This document shows positions 44,733 to 52,025 of a stretch of 64,000 bases of DNA, in pieces (position 1 is the stretch's first letter; each line of letters starts with the position of its first letter). Source of the stretch: Streptomyces sp. PT12 (GTDB lineage Bacteria > Actinomycetota > Actinomycetes > Streptomycetales > Streptomycetaceae); contig NZ_QEST01000131.1 of NCBI RefSeq assembly GCF_003311645.1, positions 1-64,000 of the forward strand, written 5' to 3'. The position numbers were made by a program, and so were the translations under genes. The notes under the pieces were generated by a model, which was given only the letters and a program-made list of their open reading frames with translations, did not search any database and was not told the DNA's origin.

Positions 44733-44761
44733 ACGCTAAGACGGGCGGCAAGGGCTGTCAA
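44733..44761 (-). promoter_or_regulatory. promoter of the rhaI-rhaEW-rhaB-lutABC unit
   Basis: On the minus strand, TTGACA (44761-44756), a 17-bp spacer and TAGCGT (44738-44733) form an excellent housekeeping promoter. The start would be near 44726, immediately before the operator at 44713-44724. Confidence 0.75.
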
Positions 44762-44823
44762 GACGGGCGGGCGCGCACGGGCCGCCGCGCGCCGCCGTCG
44801 CCGCGCGGGCGCAGGGGCGGATC

Positions 44824-44853
44824 TTGACGCCGTCCGAGGGACGTGGCTAGCGT
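44824..44853 (+). promoter_or_regulatory. promoter of rhaM
   Basis: TTGACG (44824-44829), an 18-bp spacer and TAGCGT (44848-44853). The -10 hexamer is the same as that of the divergent rhaI promoter. Transcription would start near 44860, just before the second operator at 44866-44877. Confidence 0.68.
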
Positions 44854-44865
44854 GCGGCGACCGCG

Positions 44866-44877
44866 TGAAACCTTTCA
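44866..44877. promoter_or_regulatory. LacI-type operator, rhaM side
   Basis: TGAAACCTTTCA shares the TGAA(A/T)C and TTTCA half-sites with the rhaI-side operator and lies 12 bp after the -10 of the rhaM promoter, between it and the start codon. Both operators sit in the same geometry and are likely bound by the LacI protein encoded downstream. Confidence 0.75.
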
Positions 44878-44891
44878 GAGGGGACGGGGCC

Positions 44892-45212
44892 ATGGAGCGG
44901 GTCTGCTTTCTGCTGAAGGTCCGCCAGGACCGGATCGACGAGTACCGCGAGCGGCACGAGAACGTGTGGCCCGAGATGCGCGCGGCCCTGTCCGAGGCGG
45001 GCTGGCACAACTACTCGCTCTTCCTGCGCGATGACGGCCTCCTGGTCGGCTACCTGGAGACCGACGACTTCGCCGCGGCGCGGCGCGCCATGGACGCGAC
45101 CGAGGTGAACGCCCGCTGGCAGGCCGCGATGGGGGAGTTCTTCGAGGCGCTCGACGGGGCCAGGCCCGACGAGGCGATGCGCCCGCTCACCGAGGTGTTC
45201 CACCTCCCCTGA
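44892..45212 (+). CDS. rhaM: L-rhamnose mutarotase
   Basis: A 106-residue RhaM (DUF718) protein that interconverts rhamnose anomers. YRERHENVWPEMRAAL carries the catalytic His, YSLFLRDDGLLVGYLE is the middle block and ARWQAAMGEFFE follows. The length is typical. The ATG at 44892 has a GAGGGGAC purine run upstream. It is divergent from rhaI under a matching operator, and a hairpin terminator follows the stop. Confidence 0.95.
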   Translation: MERVCFLLKVRQDRIDEYRERHENVWPEMRAALSEAGWHNYSLFLRDDGLLVGYLETDDFAAARRAMDATEVNARWQAAMGEFFEALDGARPDEAMRPLTEVFHLP

Positions 45213-45239
45213 GCGCCCGGCGCCCGCGCCACCGGGCGC
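45213..45239 (+). terminator. hairpin after rhaM
   Basis: GCGCCCGG (45213-45220) pairs exactly with CCGGGCGC (45232-45239) across an 11-nt loop, starting at the base after the rhaM stop codon. It may separate rhaM from the LacI gene. Confidence 0.65.
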
Positions 45240-45322
45240 GTTCCGGCGCTTCGCACCCCGCTCGGGAACGCCGTAGGTGCCGGTGGTGCATACCATGGCT
45301 CGGCGGCGAACAGGGCGCGCGG

Positions 45323-46366
45323 ATGAGGGAGCGGGACACGAGGATGGCGCACACGGTGGGGATCAAAGAGGTGGCACGGCGGGCGGGCGTGTCGGTGGGC
45401 ACCGTGTCCAATGTCATCAACCGCCCCCACATGGTCGCCGATGAGACCAGGCAGCGGGTGCGGGCGGCCATCGCCGAGCTGGGCTATGTCCGCAGCGAGT
45501 CCGCGCGGCAGCTGCGGGCCGGGCAGTCCCGCATCATCGCGCTGCTGGTGCTCGACATGGGGAACCCGTTCTTCGTCGACGTGGCCTCCGGCGCCGAACG
45601 GGTCGCGCGCGCCTCGGAGTTGGGCGTGATGCTGTGCAACAGCGCGCAGAGCGCGTCCGAGGAGGCCGACTATCTCTCGCTCTTCGCCGAGCAGCGCGTG
45701 CGCGGCGTCCTGGTGACCCCCGCCGACATGTCGGGCCGCAACCTCGCCGACTTCCGCCGCCACGACATCCCGTTCGTCTTCGTCGACCGCGTCCTGCCGA
45801 GCGCCGAGGGCTGCTCGGTGTCCGTGGACGACGTGCTCGGCGGCTCGCTCGCCGTGCGGCACCTGCTCGAACAGGGGCACAGGAGCGTCGCCTATGTGAG
45901 CGGCCCGATGTCGCTGCCGCAGTGCCAGGACCGCAAGCAGGGCGCGGTCGCCGCGCTCGCCGAGTCCGGGCTCGACGAGGACTCCCTCGTCCATGTGGAG
46001 GCCGAACGCCTCGACGTCGCGTGCGGCCGCGACGCGGGCGCCAGGCTGCTCGGCCTCTCCCCGCGCCCCTCCGCGGTGTTCTGCGCCAACGACCTGCTGG
46101 CCCTCGGCGTGCTTCAGGCCCTCTTCGCGGCGGGCGTCCGCGTGCCCGACGAGGTCGCGCTCGTCGGGTACGACGACATCGAGTTCGCCGCCGCCGCGGC
46201 CGTTCCGCTGACCTCGGTGCGCCAGCCCGCGGTGCGGATGGGGCGGCAGGCGGCCGAGCTGCTGCTTGAGGAGACGGGCGAGGGGGCGGGCCTGCACACC
46301 CACCAGCGGATCGTTTTGGACCCCGAGCTGATCGTCCGCCAGTCCAGCCTGGCCACGCCCGCGTAG
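45323..46366 (+). CDS. LacI-family repressor, probable rhamnose regulator
   Basis: A 347-residue LacI/GalR regulator: HTH (IKEVARRAGVSVGTVSNVINRP) and hinge (QLRAGQSRIIALLV) at the N-terminus, then a periplasmic-binding-like ligand domain (NPFFVDVASGAERVAR, CANDLLALGVLQALF, GYDDIEFAAAAAVPLTSVRQP). It lies next to rhaM and the two LacI-type operators, so it most likely represses both divergent units until rhamnose or rhamnulose binds. An internal ATG at 45344 (MAHTVGIKEV) is the better-looking start, with purines just upstream; the longer ATG adds 7 residues. Confidence 0.9.
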   Translation: MRERDTRMAHTVGIKEVARRAGVSVGTVSNVINRPHMVADETRQRVRAAIAELGYVRSESARQLRAGQSRIIALLVLDMGNPFFVDVASGAERVARASELGVMLCNSAQSASEEADYLSLFAEQRVRGVLVTPADMSGRNLADFRRHDIPFVFVDRVLPSAEGCSVSVDDVLGGSLAVRHLLEQGHRSVAYVSGPMSLPQCQDRKQGAVAALAESGLDEDSLVHVEAERLDVACGRDAGARLLGLSPRPSAVFCANDLLALGVLQALFAAGVRVPDEVALVGYDDIEFAAAAAVPLTSVRQPAVRMGRQAAELLLEETGEGAGLHTHQRIVLDPELIVRQSSLATPA

Positions 46367-46376
46367 CGTGGGAGGC

Positions 46377-46799
46377 ATGAGCGACCCCCTGCGCAGCCGA
46401 GTGCTGCACGTGTCGACCGGCTCGTCCGAGTCCGTCACCGACCTGACCCGCGCGTGCGAGGAGTTCGCCGGGGAGGCGGCGGGCGGCGCGGACGGCCTGT
46501 TCAACGTCTTCGTCCCGCACGCCACCGCGGGCATCGCCATCCTGGAGACGGGCTCGGGCAGCGACGACGACCTGCTCGCGGTGCTGCGCGAGCTGCTTCC
46601 CCCCGACGCCCGCTGGCGCCACCGCCACGGCGCCCCCGGCCATGGCCGCGACCACGTCCTCCCGGCCCTGATCCCCCCACACGCGACGATCCCGGTGGTC
46701 GCGGGCCGCCTCCAGCTGGGCACATGGCAGTCGGTGTGCCTTGTCGACACGAATGTCGACAACGTCGACCGCCAGGTCAGGCTGAGCTTTCTGGGCTGA
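46377..46799 (+). CDS. YjbQ family (UPF0047) protein
   Basis: A 140-residue member of the UPF0047/YjbQ family, which has weak thiamine-phosphate-synthase activity in some bacteria. Conserved blocks are NVFVPHATAGIAILE, the H-G-x-x-H-like region RHRHGAPGHGRDHVL, and LGTWQSVCLVDTN. The ATG at 46377 is preceded directly by GGGAGG, so close that a GTG nine bases upstream cannot be excluded. It follows the LacI gene at 10 bp and may be cotranscribed, with no clear functional tie. Confidence 0.88.
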   Translation: MSDPLRSRVLHVSTGSSESVTDLTRACEEFAGEAAGGADGLFNVFVPHATAGIAILETGSGSDDDLLAVLRELLPPDARWRHRHGAPGHGRDHVLPALIPPHATIPVVAGRLQLGTWQSVCLVDTNVDNVDRQVRLSFLG

Positions 46800-47267
46800 G
46801 TCCCGCCCTCCGGGGCGTGGCCGCCGATTCCCCCTGGGCTTCGCGCCGAAAGGCAGAGGGCGGCGTTCGACACGGGCCTGGAGATGGGGGAGCGTCCCAA
46901 CGACGGCCGCGGGACGAGCGCTGCCCGTGGGGCGGCCTGGTCGCGGCGGCCGTGGACCGGCTGGGCCGCAACGTCGCCGACTGTCTGAACCCCGGCTACC
47001 GGACGCGGGACCAGGGCTCCTCGCCACCCACGGCCACGACGGGCCGTGGGACCTGGACGACGCGACCGATGAGAACCGCTTCGACGGTTGAGGTGCGGGC
47101 GGCCGAAGGGCAAGCCCTCGTAGGTCTGTCCGGAACGGGGAGCGAACGTGCCCCGCTGCCCTCGACCCCGGTCGGCACCGTCCATCCGACCACGACCACG
47201 CCGGAGAACTAGTAGCAACGCCGTTCAGTTAGGGCCTGCCGATCATTAACCCGTAGCTTCCCGTGCT
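46800..47267. other. 468-bp stretch without a supportable gene
   Basis: No frame has steady actinomycete codon bias. The longest frame on the + strand is an extension of an overlapping noncoding frame. A stretch near 47020-47092 reads plausibly as a protein tail in one frame (GHDGPWDLDDATDENRFDG then stop), but nothing upstream supports it. Given the transposon debris just to the right, this is likely broken sequence. Confidence 0.5.
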
Positions 47268-47531
47268 GTGGCTCGTTGGTGCGGTGTGAGTGCGTTGGAG
47301 GGGCAGCGGGCTTCGCTGGCAGCCAAGTTCGGGGCGATCTTTCCGCATCTGGACGAACGGCAGCGGCGTCTGCTGATAGGAGCGGAGGCCCGGTCGATCG
47401 GTCATGGCGGGGTCAGGCTAGTCGCCCGGGCTGCCGGTGTCCGCGAGGCAACCGTGTCGTTGGGAGCGCGGGAACTCGATGCCGGAAAGGCGCCGTTGGG
47501 ACGCGCGCGCCGTCCGGGCGGGGGCCGTAAG
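47268..47531 (+). mobile_element. ISAzo13-type transposase, N-terminal remnant
   Basis: About 88 residues match the start of ISAzo13-family transposases: AAKFGAIFPHLDERQRRLLI, then GAEARSIGHGGVRLVARAAG, then an HTH-like VREATVSLGARELDAG and LGRARRPGGGRKR. The match stops abruptly after GGGRKR at about 47531, where a TnpB fragment takes over in another frame. The DDE catalytic domain is absent, so it cannot transpose. Inverted ends were not identified. Confidence 0.78.
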
Positions 47532-47770
47532 CGTGTCGTCGACGATCTCTTCCGCCTGCGGGCACCGCGACGGACCCAAGCCCCTGCACGTCCGCACCTG
47601 GGCATGCAGCGAGCCAACCTGCGGCACCGTCCACGACCTGGACTGGAACGCCGGACGCAACGTCGGCTATGAAGGCCGCCGCATCCTCGCGGCCTCAACG
47701 ACAGCACCACCCACCCCCGGACCAGGGGCCCGACGCCGGTAACGGCGGCGGTAAACGCCTGCGGAGCACA
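47532..47770 (+). mobile_element. TnpB (IS200/IS605 or IS1341) C-terminal remnant
   Basis: In the +1 frame relative to the ISAzo13 piece, SSACGHRDGPKPLHVRTWAC and TCGTVHDLDWNAGRNVGYEG match the zinc ribbon and the final RuvC motif of TnpB, the RNA-guided nuclease of IS605-type elements. The first zinc Cys of the usual CSAC is Ser here and the second Cys pair is spread by two extra residues, both signs of decay. A later VNACGAHVRP string near 47750-47780 is the normal TnpB tail after a frame change. The catalytic N-terminal two thirds is gone. Confidence 0.8.
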
Positions 47771-47876
47771 CGTAAGACCCGGCAGAAGCCAGGCAGCGCG
47801 CACAACCCCGGCACCCGTCGGGAGGAACCAGGAAACACCGTGGTCCTCGGCTCACCACACGCGCCGAGGACGGACG

Positions 47877-47915
47877 GAGAATCTCCGTGCTTCAGCACCG
47901 GGAGGCGAGGTCAAG
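47877..47915 (+). ncRNA. IS605-type right end hairpin (3' end of the omega/reRNA scaffold)
   Basis: The segment carries GTGC-TTCA-GCAC inside a longer CTCC...GGGAG stem and ends GAGGTCAAG. This is the same shape and sequence style as the right end of actinomycete IS200/IS605 elements, where the TnpB guide RNA scaffold ends and the guide begins. The next base (47916) resumes a host gene in frame, so 47915 looks like the actual element boundary. Activity is unlikely without TnpB. Confidence 0.68.
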
Positions 47916-48251
47916 ATCCGGTACGGGCACGGCCCGTTCGACGCGCCGTTCGTCGCGTGCTTCGAGGAGCGGGTGCGGCCCGTGCTGGCCGAGACCGGCG
48001 GCGAGCCACTGGCGTACCTGCGGTCGGAGCACGCCCCGAACACCTTCCCCGCGCTCCCGGTGCGGGAGGACGAGGAGGTGTTCGTGTGGTTCGCGCGGTT
48101 CACCGACGAAGGGCACATCGACGACCACCTGGATCGCCTGCGGCGCGCGGAACGCTGGCGCGACGAGGCGCTTCCGGCCCTTTCGGAACGGTGGGCCAGG
48201 CCCCCGCAACGGCTGCGGCTCGCCCCCACCGACCGGTCGGCACTGCGGTGA
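47916..48251 (+). pseudogene. NIPSNAP-family protein, C-terminal fragment
   Basis: Directly after the transposon right end the frame reads IRYGHGPFDAPFVACFEERV, then PNTFPALPVREDEEVFVWFA and LRLAPTDRSALR, ending at the stop at 48251. This fits the end of a NIPSNAP-like protein, a family of unknown function. The N-terminal half is missing, so the element seems to have cut the gene. An internal ATG at 47973 would leave only the last 92 residues. Confidence 0.65.
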
Positions 48252-48339
48252 ACCCCCTGCCGGTCAGCGGGGCCCTTCACTGACCCGATCACCTGCTGGG
48301 CCCCGTACTCCGCGAACGCGCGACGTTAGACTCCTCCAC

Positions 48340-48960
48340 GTGTCGCAGGAGCCGGGGCGGCGGGGGAGGGGGCGTCCTCGCGCCAGTACGCGCGAGGACG
48401 TGGAGTCGGCGGCCCTCGCGCTGATGCGGCGCGACGGCTACGAGAACGTCACCGTCGCCTCGATCGTCTCCGCCGCGGGCATCAGCAGGACCACCTTCTT
48501 CCGCTACTTCGGCTCGAAGCCCGGGGTCATCTGGTACGCGTTCGACACCACGATCGAACGTCTGGCCGCGGCGATCGCCGCGGCGGGCGCTGACGCCGAC
48601 GCGCTCGACACGGTGCGGGCGGCCGTCGTGGAATCCACCCGGGCGGCGGTCAGGGACAGCCCGGTCTGGCTGGAGCGGTTCCAACTCCTGGATACAGTCC
48701 CCGAGTTGCAGGCGGAGTCCCACCGGCACTGGGAGCGGTGGAAGCGCGTCATCGCCGAGCACATCGCGGGGCACCTGGGCGGCGCGCCGGACGCGGTGAT
48801 CCCGCTGGCGGTCGCGGGCGCGTTCCACAGCGGCTTCGTCGCCCAGCTTCGCGCCTGGCGCGGCGATCGGGACCGTGACGCCTTCATCGCTCACCTCGAC
48901 CGGGACATGGGGCGCGTTGCCGCCCTGCTCCGTCCGCTGCCCTCCGCGGATCCTGACTGA
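48340..48960 (+). CDS. TetR-family transcriptional regulator
   Basis: A 206-residue regulator: Arg-rich N-terminus, HTH VTVASIVSAAGISRTTFFRYFGSKPGVIW at about residues 35-60, and an all-helical ligand domain. The GTG at 48340 (VSQEPGRRGRGRP) is the likely start; no Shine-Dalgarno is visible, so it may be leaderless. It is 265 bp upstream of the alcohol dehydrogenase gene in the same direction and could control it through the direct repeats at 49048-49069. Confidence 0.87.
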   Translation: MSQEPGRRGRGRPRASTREDVESAALALMRRDGYENVTVASIVSAAGISRTTFFRYFGSKPGVIWYAFDTTIERLAAAIAAAGADADALDTVRAAVVESTRAAVRDSPVWLERFQLLDTVPELQAESHRHWERWKRVIAEHIAGHLGGAPDAVIPLAVAGAFHSGFVAQLRAWRGDRDRDAFIAHLDRDMGRVAALLRPLPSADPD

Positions 48961-49047
48961 GCTCCCGACCCGGCGCGCATGTCCTGCCCGCCCCCGTGAC
49001 CGGGGGGCTTCGGCCTGCCTCCCACCTCGCCCTGTGTGGTGCCTCGC

Positions 49048-49069
49048 GCCGGACATGTGTGCCGGACAT
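49048..49069. promoter_or_regulatory. direct repeat GCCGGACAT x2, possible regulator site
   Basis: GCCGGACAT occurs at 49048-49056 and 49061-49069, 13 bp apart, in the AT-richer part of the 265-bp gap between the TetR gene and the dehydrogenase gene. The surrounding sequence (ATATTTGTAGG, CCATAAAT) is the most promoter-like of the gap. I see no clean -35/-10 pair. The rest of the gap shows nothing else. Confidence 0.35.
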
Positions 49070-49225
49070 ATTTGTAGGACGGAGTACCATAAATCTCTGG
49101 GCGCAGGTGAGGCACCGGCACGCGCGGAGGAGGGCATCGGGGGGCCGCGGGTCCGCTCGTTCGACGCCCTCTCGCGGACACCCGCGACACCGGCACCACC
49201 AGACAAGGACGAAAGGCACCACCCC

Positions 49226-50164
49226 ATGAAGGCATGGCAGTTCACCGGCGTCGACGAGCCGCTGCGTCTGGTCGACCTGGCGGATCCCCGGCCCGGCCCC
49301 GACGAGATCGTGGTGGACGTGAAGGCGGCGGGTCTGTGCCACAGTGACGTCAGCTTCGTGGACGGCACCATCACCGCGCTCCTCGGATCCGTCCCCATCG
49401 TCCTCGGCCATGAGACCGCGGGCATCGTCTCCGCGATCGGCAGCGACGTGGACTCCTTCGCCATCGGTGACCGCGTCGGCATCCCCGCCACGACGGAGGG
49501 CCCCGGCACCGCCGTCGACGGCGGATTCGCCGAGAAGGTGCGCGTCGAAGAACGGCTTGTCGTCCGCATCCCCGACGCGGTCAGCTTCGAGCAGGCCGCA
49601 CCGGCCACCGACGCGGCGCGCACCGCCTACCGGGCCGTGCGGACCTTCGGCCGCGTCGATGAGGGGATGAAGGTCGGCGTCATCGGCTTCGGCGGGCTGG
49701 GCTCACTCGGCGCGCAGATCGCTCGGGCCTTCGGCGCGCAGGTGTACGTGGCCGAGATCAACGAAGCCGTCCGGCCGAACATCCAGGACTTCGGACCGGC
49801 GGGCATGTCCGCCGACATCCGTGACTTCGAGGACGCCAAGCTCGACGTGATCATCGACTTCGCCGGATTCGGCACCACCACGGCCTCCGCCATCGACGCC
49901 GTCCGCCACGGCGGCCGGGTCGTGCAGATCGGCATGGCCCGCGAGTCCGCGACCCTGTCGATGCAGAAGATCATCCTCAAGGAGATCACCCTGGTCGGGG
50001 CCTCCAACGGGGAGAAGGCCGAGTGCGAGGCCGTGCTCGACCTCATCGCCCAGGGCAAGATCCGCTCCACGATCACGCCGATCGCCTTCGAGTAGATCCC
50101 CGAATACCTCGGCAAGCTCCGCGACGGCCAGATCGACGGACGCGCCGTCGCCGTGACCCCCTGA
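49226..50164 (+). pseudogene. zinc-type alcohol dehydrogenase, interrupted by an in-frame amber codon
   Basis: An MDR-family dehydrogenase. The catalytic zinc ligands are Cys38 (AAGLCHSDVS) and the GHE motif at 61-63, and the Rossmann loop is VIGFGGLGSLGAQIARAFG. The structural-zinc lobe with four Cys is absent (GIPATTEGPGTAVDGGFAEK). Codon 290 is TAG (50093-50095). Past it the same frame continues with the family's normal end (IPEYLGKLRDGQIDGRAVAV) to a TGA at 50162-50164. Without readthrough the protein is 289 residues and lacks its last 22. The ATG at 49226 has GAAAGG upstream. It could be a fresh nonsense mutation, a sequencing error or, less likely, recoding. Confidence 0.85.
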
Positions 50165-50256
50165 GGCCCGGTGCCGGTCGGCGAACGCCGTCGCGGCGTG
50201 CCATGGGTGGGAAGGCCCCCTTGCCGCGCGCGCGTGGTCGCGTCGTAGGCTGGTCC

Positions 50257-50414
50257 GGCCAGTCGAGCTCCCCCGTGGAGTCAGGGAACCCGGTGAGAGT
50301 CCGGGACTGACGCGCAGCGGTGAGGGGGACGGGCGCGGCGACATGCCACTGGAGCGAGCCGTTCCGGGAAGGCGCCGCGCACCGGATGATCCCGAGTCCG
50401 AAGACCTGCTGGCC
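50257..50414 (+). ncRNA. cobalamin riboswitch upstream of cobG
   Basis: The leader carries the B12-riboswitch features in order: closing stem GGCCAG (50257) with CTGGCC (50409-50414), the GGGAAcccGGTGAGAGTCCGGGAC core, the CGCAGCGGTGA segment, ATGCCACTGG...CCGGGAAGGCG (the B12-box arm) and the end AGTCCGAAGACCTGC. It lies 65 bp before the cobG GTG on the same strand and should shut the cobGHIJM unit down when adenosylcobalamin is plentiful. Confidence 0.9.
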
Positions 50415-50478
50415 CTAGCGGCGACCGCCGCCAGGTCAACCGCGGGCCCCGCGTATGTGCCCCTGACCTCGAAGGACC

Positions 50479-51363
50479 GTGTCAGTGCCGACCTCTCACG
50501 CCGTGCGCGACCGCCGTGACCGGTGCCCCGGCGCGCTGCGTCCCTGGCCCGCCGACGACGGGCTGCTCGTCCGCCTGCGGCTGGTCGGCGGCAGGCTTCC
50601 CGCCCGCGGCCTGCGGGCGCTGCTGGCGCTCTGCGAACGCTGGGGCGACGGGCGGATCCACCTCACCTCGCGCGCCAACGTCCAGGTGCGCGGGCTGCCT
50701 TCGCACGGCTCGGGCGGCCCGGGCGGCGGCGGGCTCGCCCCCGAGGTGCTTGCGGCGTTCGAGGCGACCGGGCTGCTGCCGTCGCGGTCGCACGAGCTGG
50801 TGCGCAACATCATGGTCTCGCCGGGGACCGGAATCGCCGGTGGGCGGGCGGACCTGCGCGGCGTGGCGGCCGCGCTCGACGCCGCGCTGCTCGCCCGCGC
50901 CAGGACCGCCCAGCTGCCTGGCCGCTTCCTCTTCGCGCTCGACGACGGCCGCGGCGATCTCGTCGACAGGCCCTGCGACCTGGGGCTCGTGGCGTTGAAC
51001 GGCACGACGGCGCAGCTGAGGATCGGCGAAGGGCTCGGCCCCGTGACGCCCCTGGGCGACGCCGTGGGCGCGCTCACCGGCCTCGCCCTCGCCTTCCTGC
51101 GCGCCAGGGGCGAGGGACCGGCCGCGCCGTGGCACGTGCGCGAGCTGGCCGTTCCCCTGGCCGCGCCGGTGCCGCCGGACCCGGGGCTGCCGCCCGCGAC
51201 CGCGCCCCTGCCCTACGGCGACGTCCCCGCAGGGCGGCACGTCGAGATCCCCGGCGGCACGCTGACCCGCGCCCTGGCCGACGAACTGCTCGCCACCGGC
51301 CTCGACCTCGTCGTCACGCCCTGGCACGGCGTCCTGATACCCGCCGCCGAGGTCCCGCGATGA
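50479..51363 (+). CDS. cobG: precorrin-3B synthase
   Basis: A 294-residue protein of the nitrite/sulfite reductase ferredoxin-like family. CobG is the oxygen-dependent step of the aerobic B12 pathway, contracting the ring by oxidising precorrin-3A. GRIHLTSRANVQVRGLP, the marker of this family, is near residue 55, and HELVRNIMVSPGTGI follows. At 294 residues it is shorter than full CobG (about 400) and the C-terminal siroheme/Fe-S Cys cluster is not obvious, so activity is not assured. The GTG at 50479 has GAAGGA upstream. It overlaps cobH by 4 bp. Confidence 0.85.
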   Translation: MSVPTSHAVRDRRDRCPGALRPWPADDGLLVRLRLVGGRLPARGLRALLALCERWGDGRIHLTSRANVQVRGLPSHGSGGPGGGGLAPEVLAAFEATGLLPSRSHELVRNIMVSPGTGIAGGRADLRGVAAALDAALLARARTAQLPGRFLFALDDGRGDLVDRPCDLGLVALNGTTAQLRIGEGLGPVTPLGDAVGALTGLALAFLRARGEGPAAPWHVRELAVPLAAPVPPDPGLPPATAPLPYGDVPAGRHVEIPGGTLTRALADELLATGLDLVVTPWHGVLIPAAEVPR

Positions 51364-52025
51364 GCGTGCTCGGCCGCCCGCGGCGCCGCTACGACTACGT
51401 CGACAACGGCCGGGAGATCTACGCCGACTCCTTCGCGACCATCCGGCGCGAGGCCACGTTCGACGGGATTCCCGCCGACGCCGAGAGGCTCGCCGTCCGC
51501 ATGATCCACGGCAGCGGCCAGGTCGACCTAGTGGACGACCTCGTCGTCCACCCCCGGCTCGTCGCGGCCGCGCGCACGGCGCTCGAAGCGGGGGCGCCGA
51601 TCCTGTGCGACGCCACGATGGTCGCCGCGGGCGTCACCGCCGACCGGCTGCCCGCCCGCAACGACGTGGTCTGCGCGCTGAACGACCCGCGGGCCCGCAC
51701 GCTCGCCCGCGCCTGGTCGACCACGCGGAGCGCGGCGGCGGTGTCGCTGTGGGAGCCCCGGCTCCAGGGCGCCGTCGTGGCGATAGGCAACGCCCCCACC
51801 GCGCTCTTCCACCTGCTGGAGATGCTGATCGACGGCGCGCCGAGACCGGCGGCGATCATCGGCTGCCCCGTCGGCTTCGTCGGCGCGGCCGAGTCCAAGG
51901 AGGCCCTGGCGGCCCTCGCCGCCGACCACGGCATCGACATCCCCCATGTGACCGTGCGCGGCCGCAGGGGCGGCTCGGCCATGACCTCTTCAGCCCTCAA
52001 CGCCCTGGCCCGGGAGGCGGAGTGA
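51360..52025 (+). CDS. cobH: precorrin-8X methylmutase
   Basis: A 221-residue CobH/CbiC protein that moves the C11 methyl to C12 to give hydrogenobyrinate. VRMIHGSGQVDLVDDLVVHP has the catalytic His (MIHGSG), and ILCDATMVAAGVTADR and IGNAPTALFHLLE are family blocks. ATG 51360 overlaps the cobG stop by 4 bp and the stop overlaps cobIJ by 4 bp. Confidence 0.95.
   Translation: MSVLGRPRRRYDYVDNGREIYADSFATIRREATFDGIPADAERLAVRMIHGSGQVDLVDDLVVHPRLVAAARTALEAGAPILCDATMVAAGVTADRLPARNDVVCALNDPRARTLARAWSTTRSAAAVSLWEPRLQGAVVAIGNAPTALFHLLEMLIDGAPRPAAIIGCPVGFVGAAESKEALAALAADHGIDIPHVTVRGRRGGSAMTSSALNALAREAE

Noticed and set aside
46900-47100. possible serine-recombinase fragment (VDRLGRNVADCL)
   Set aside because: The resemblance to the resolvase KLDRLGRS motif is a few residues only, with no catalytic Ser region or supporting frame.
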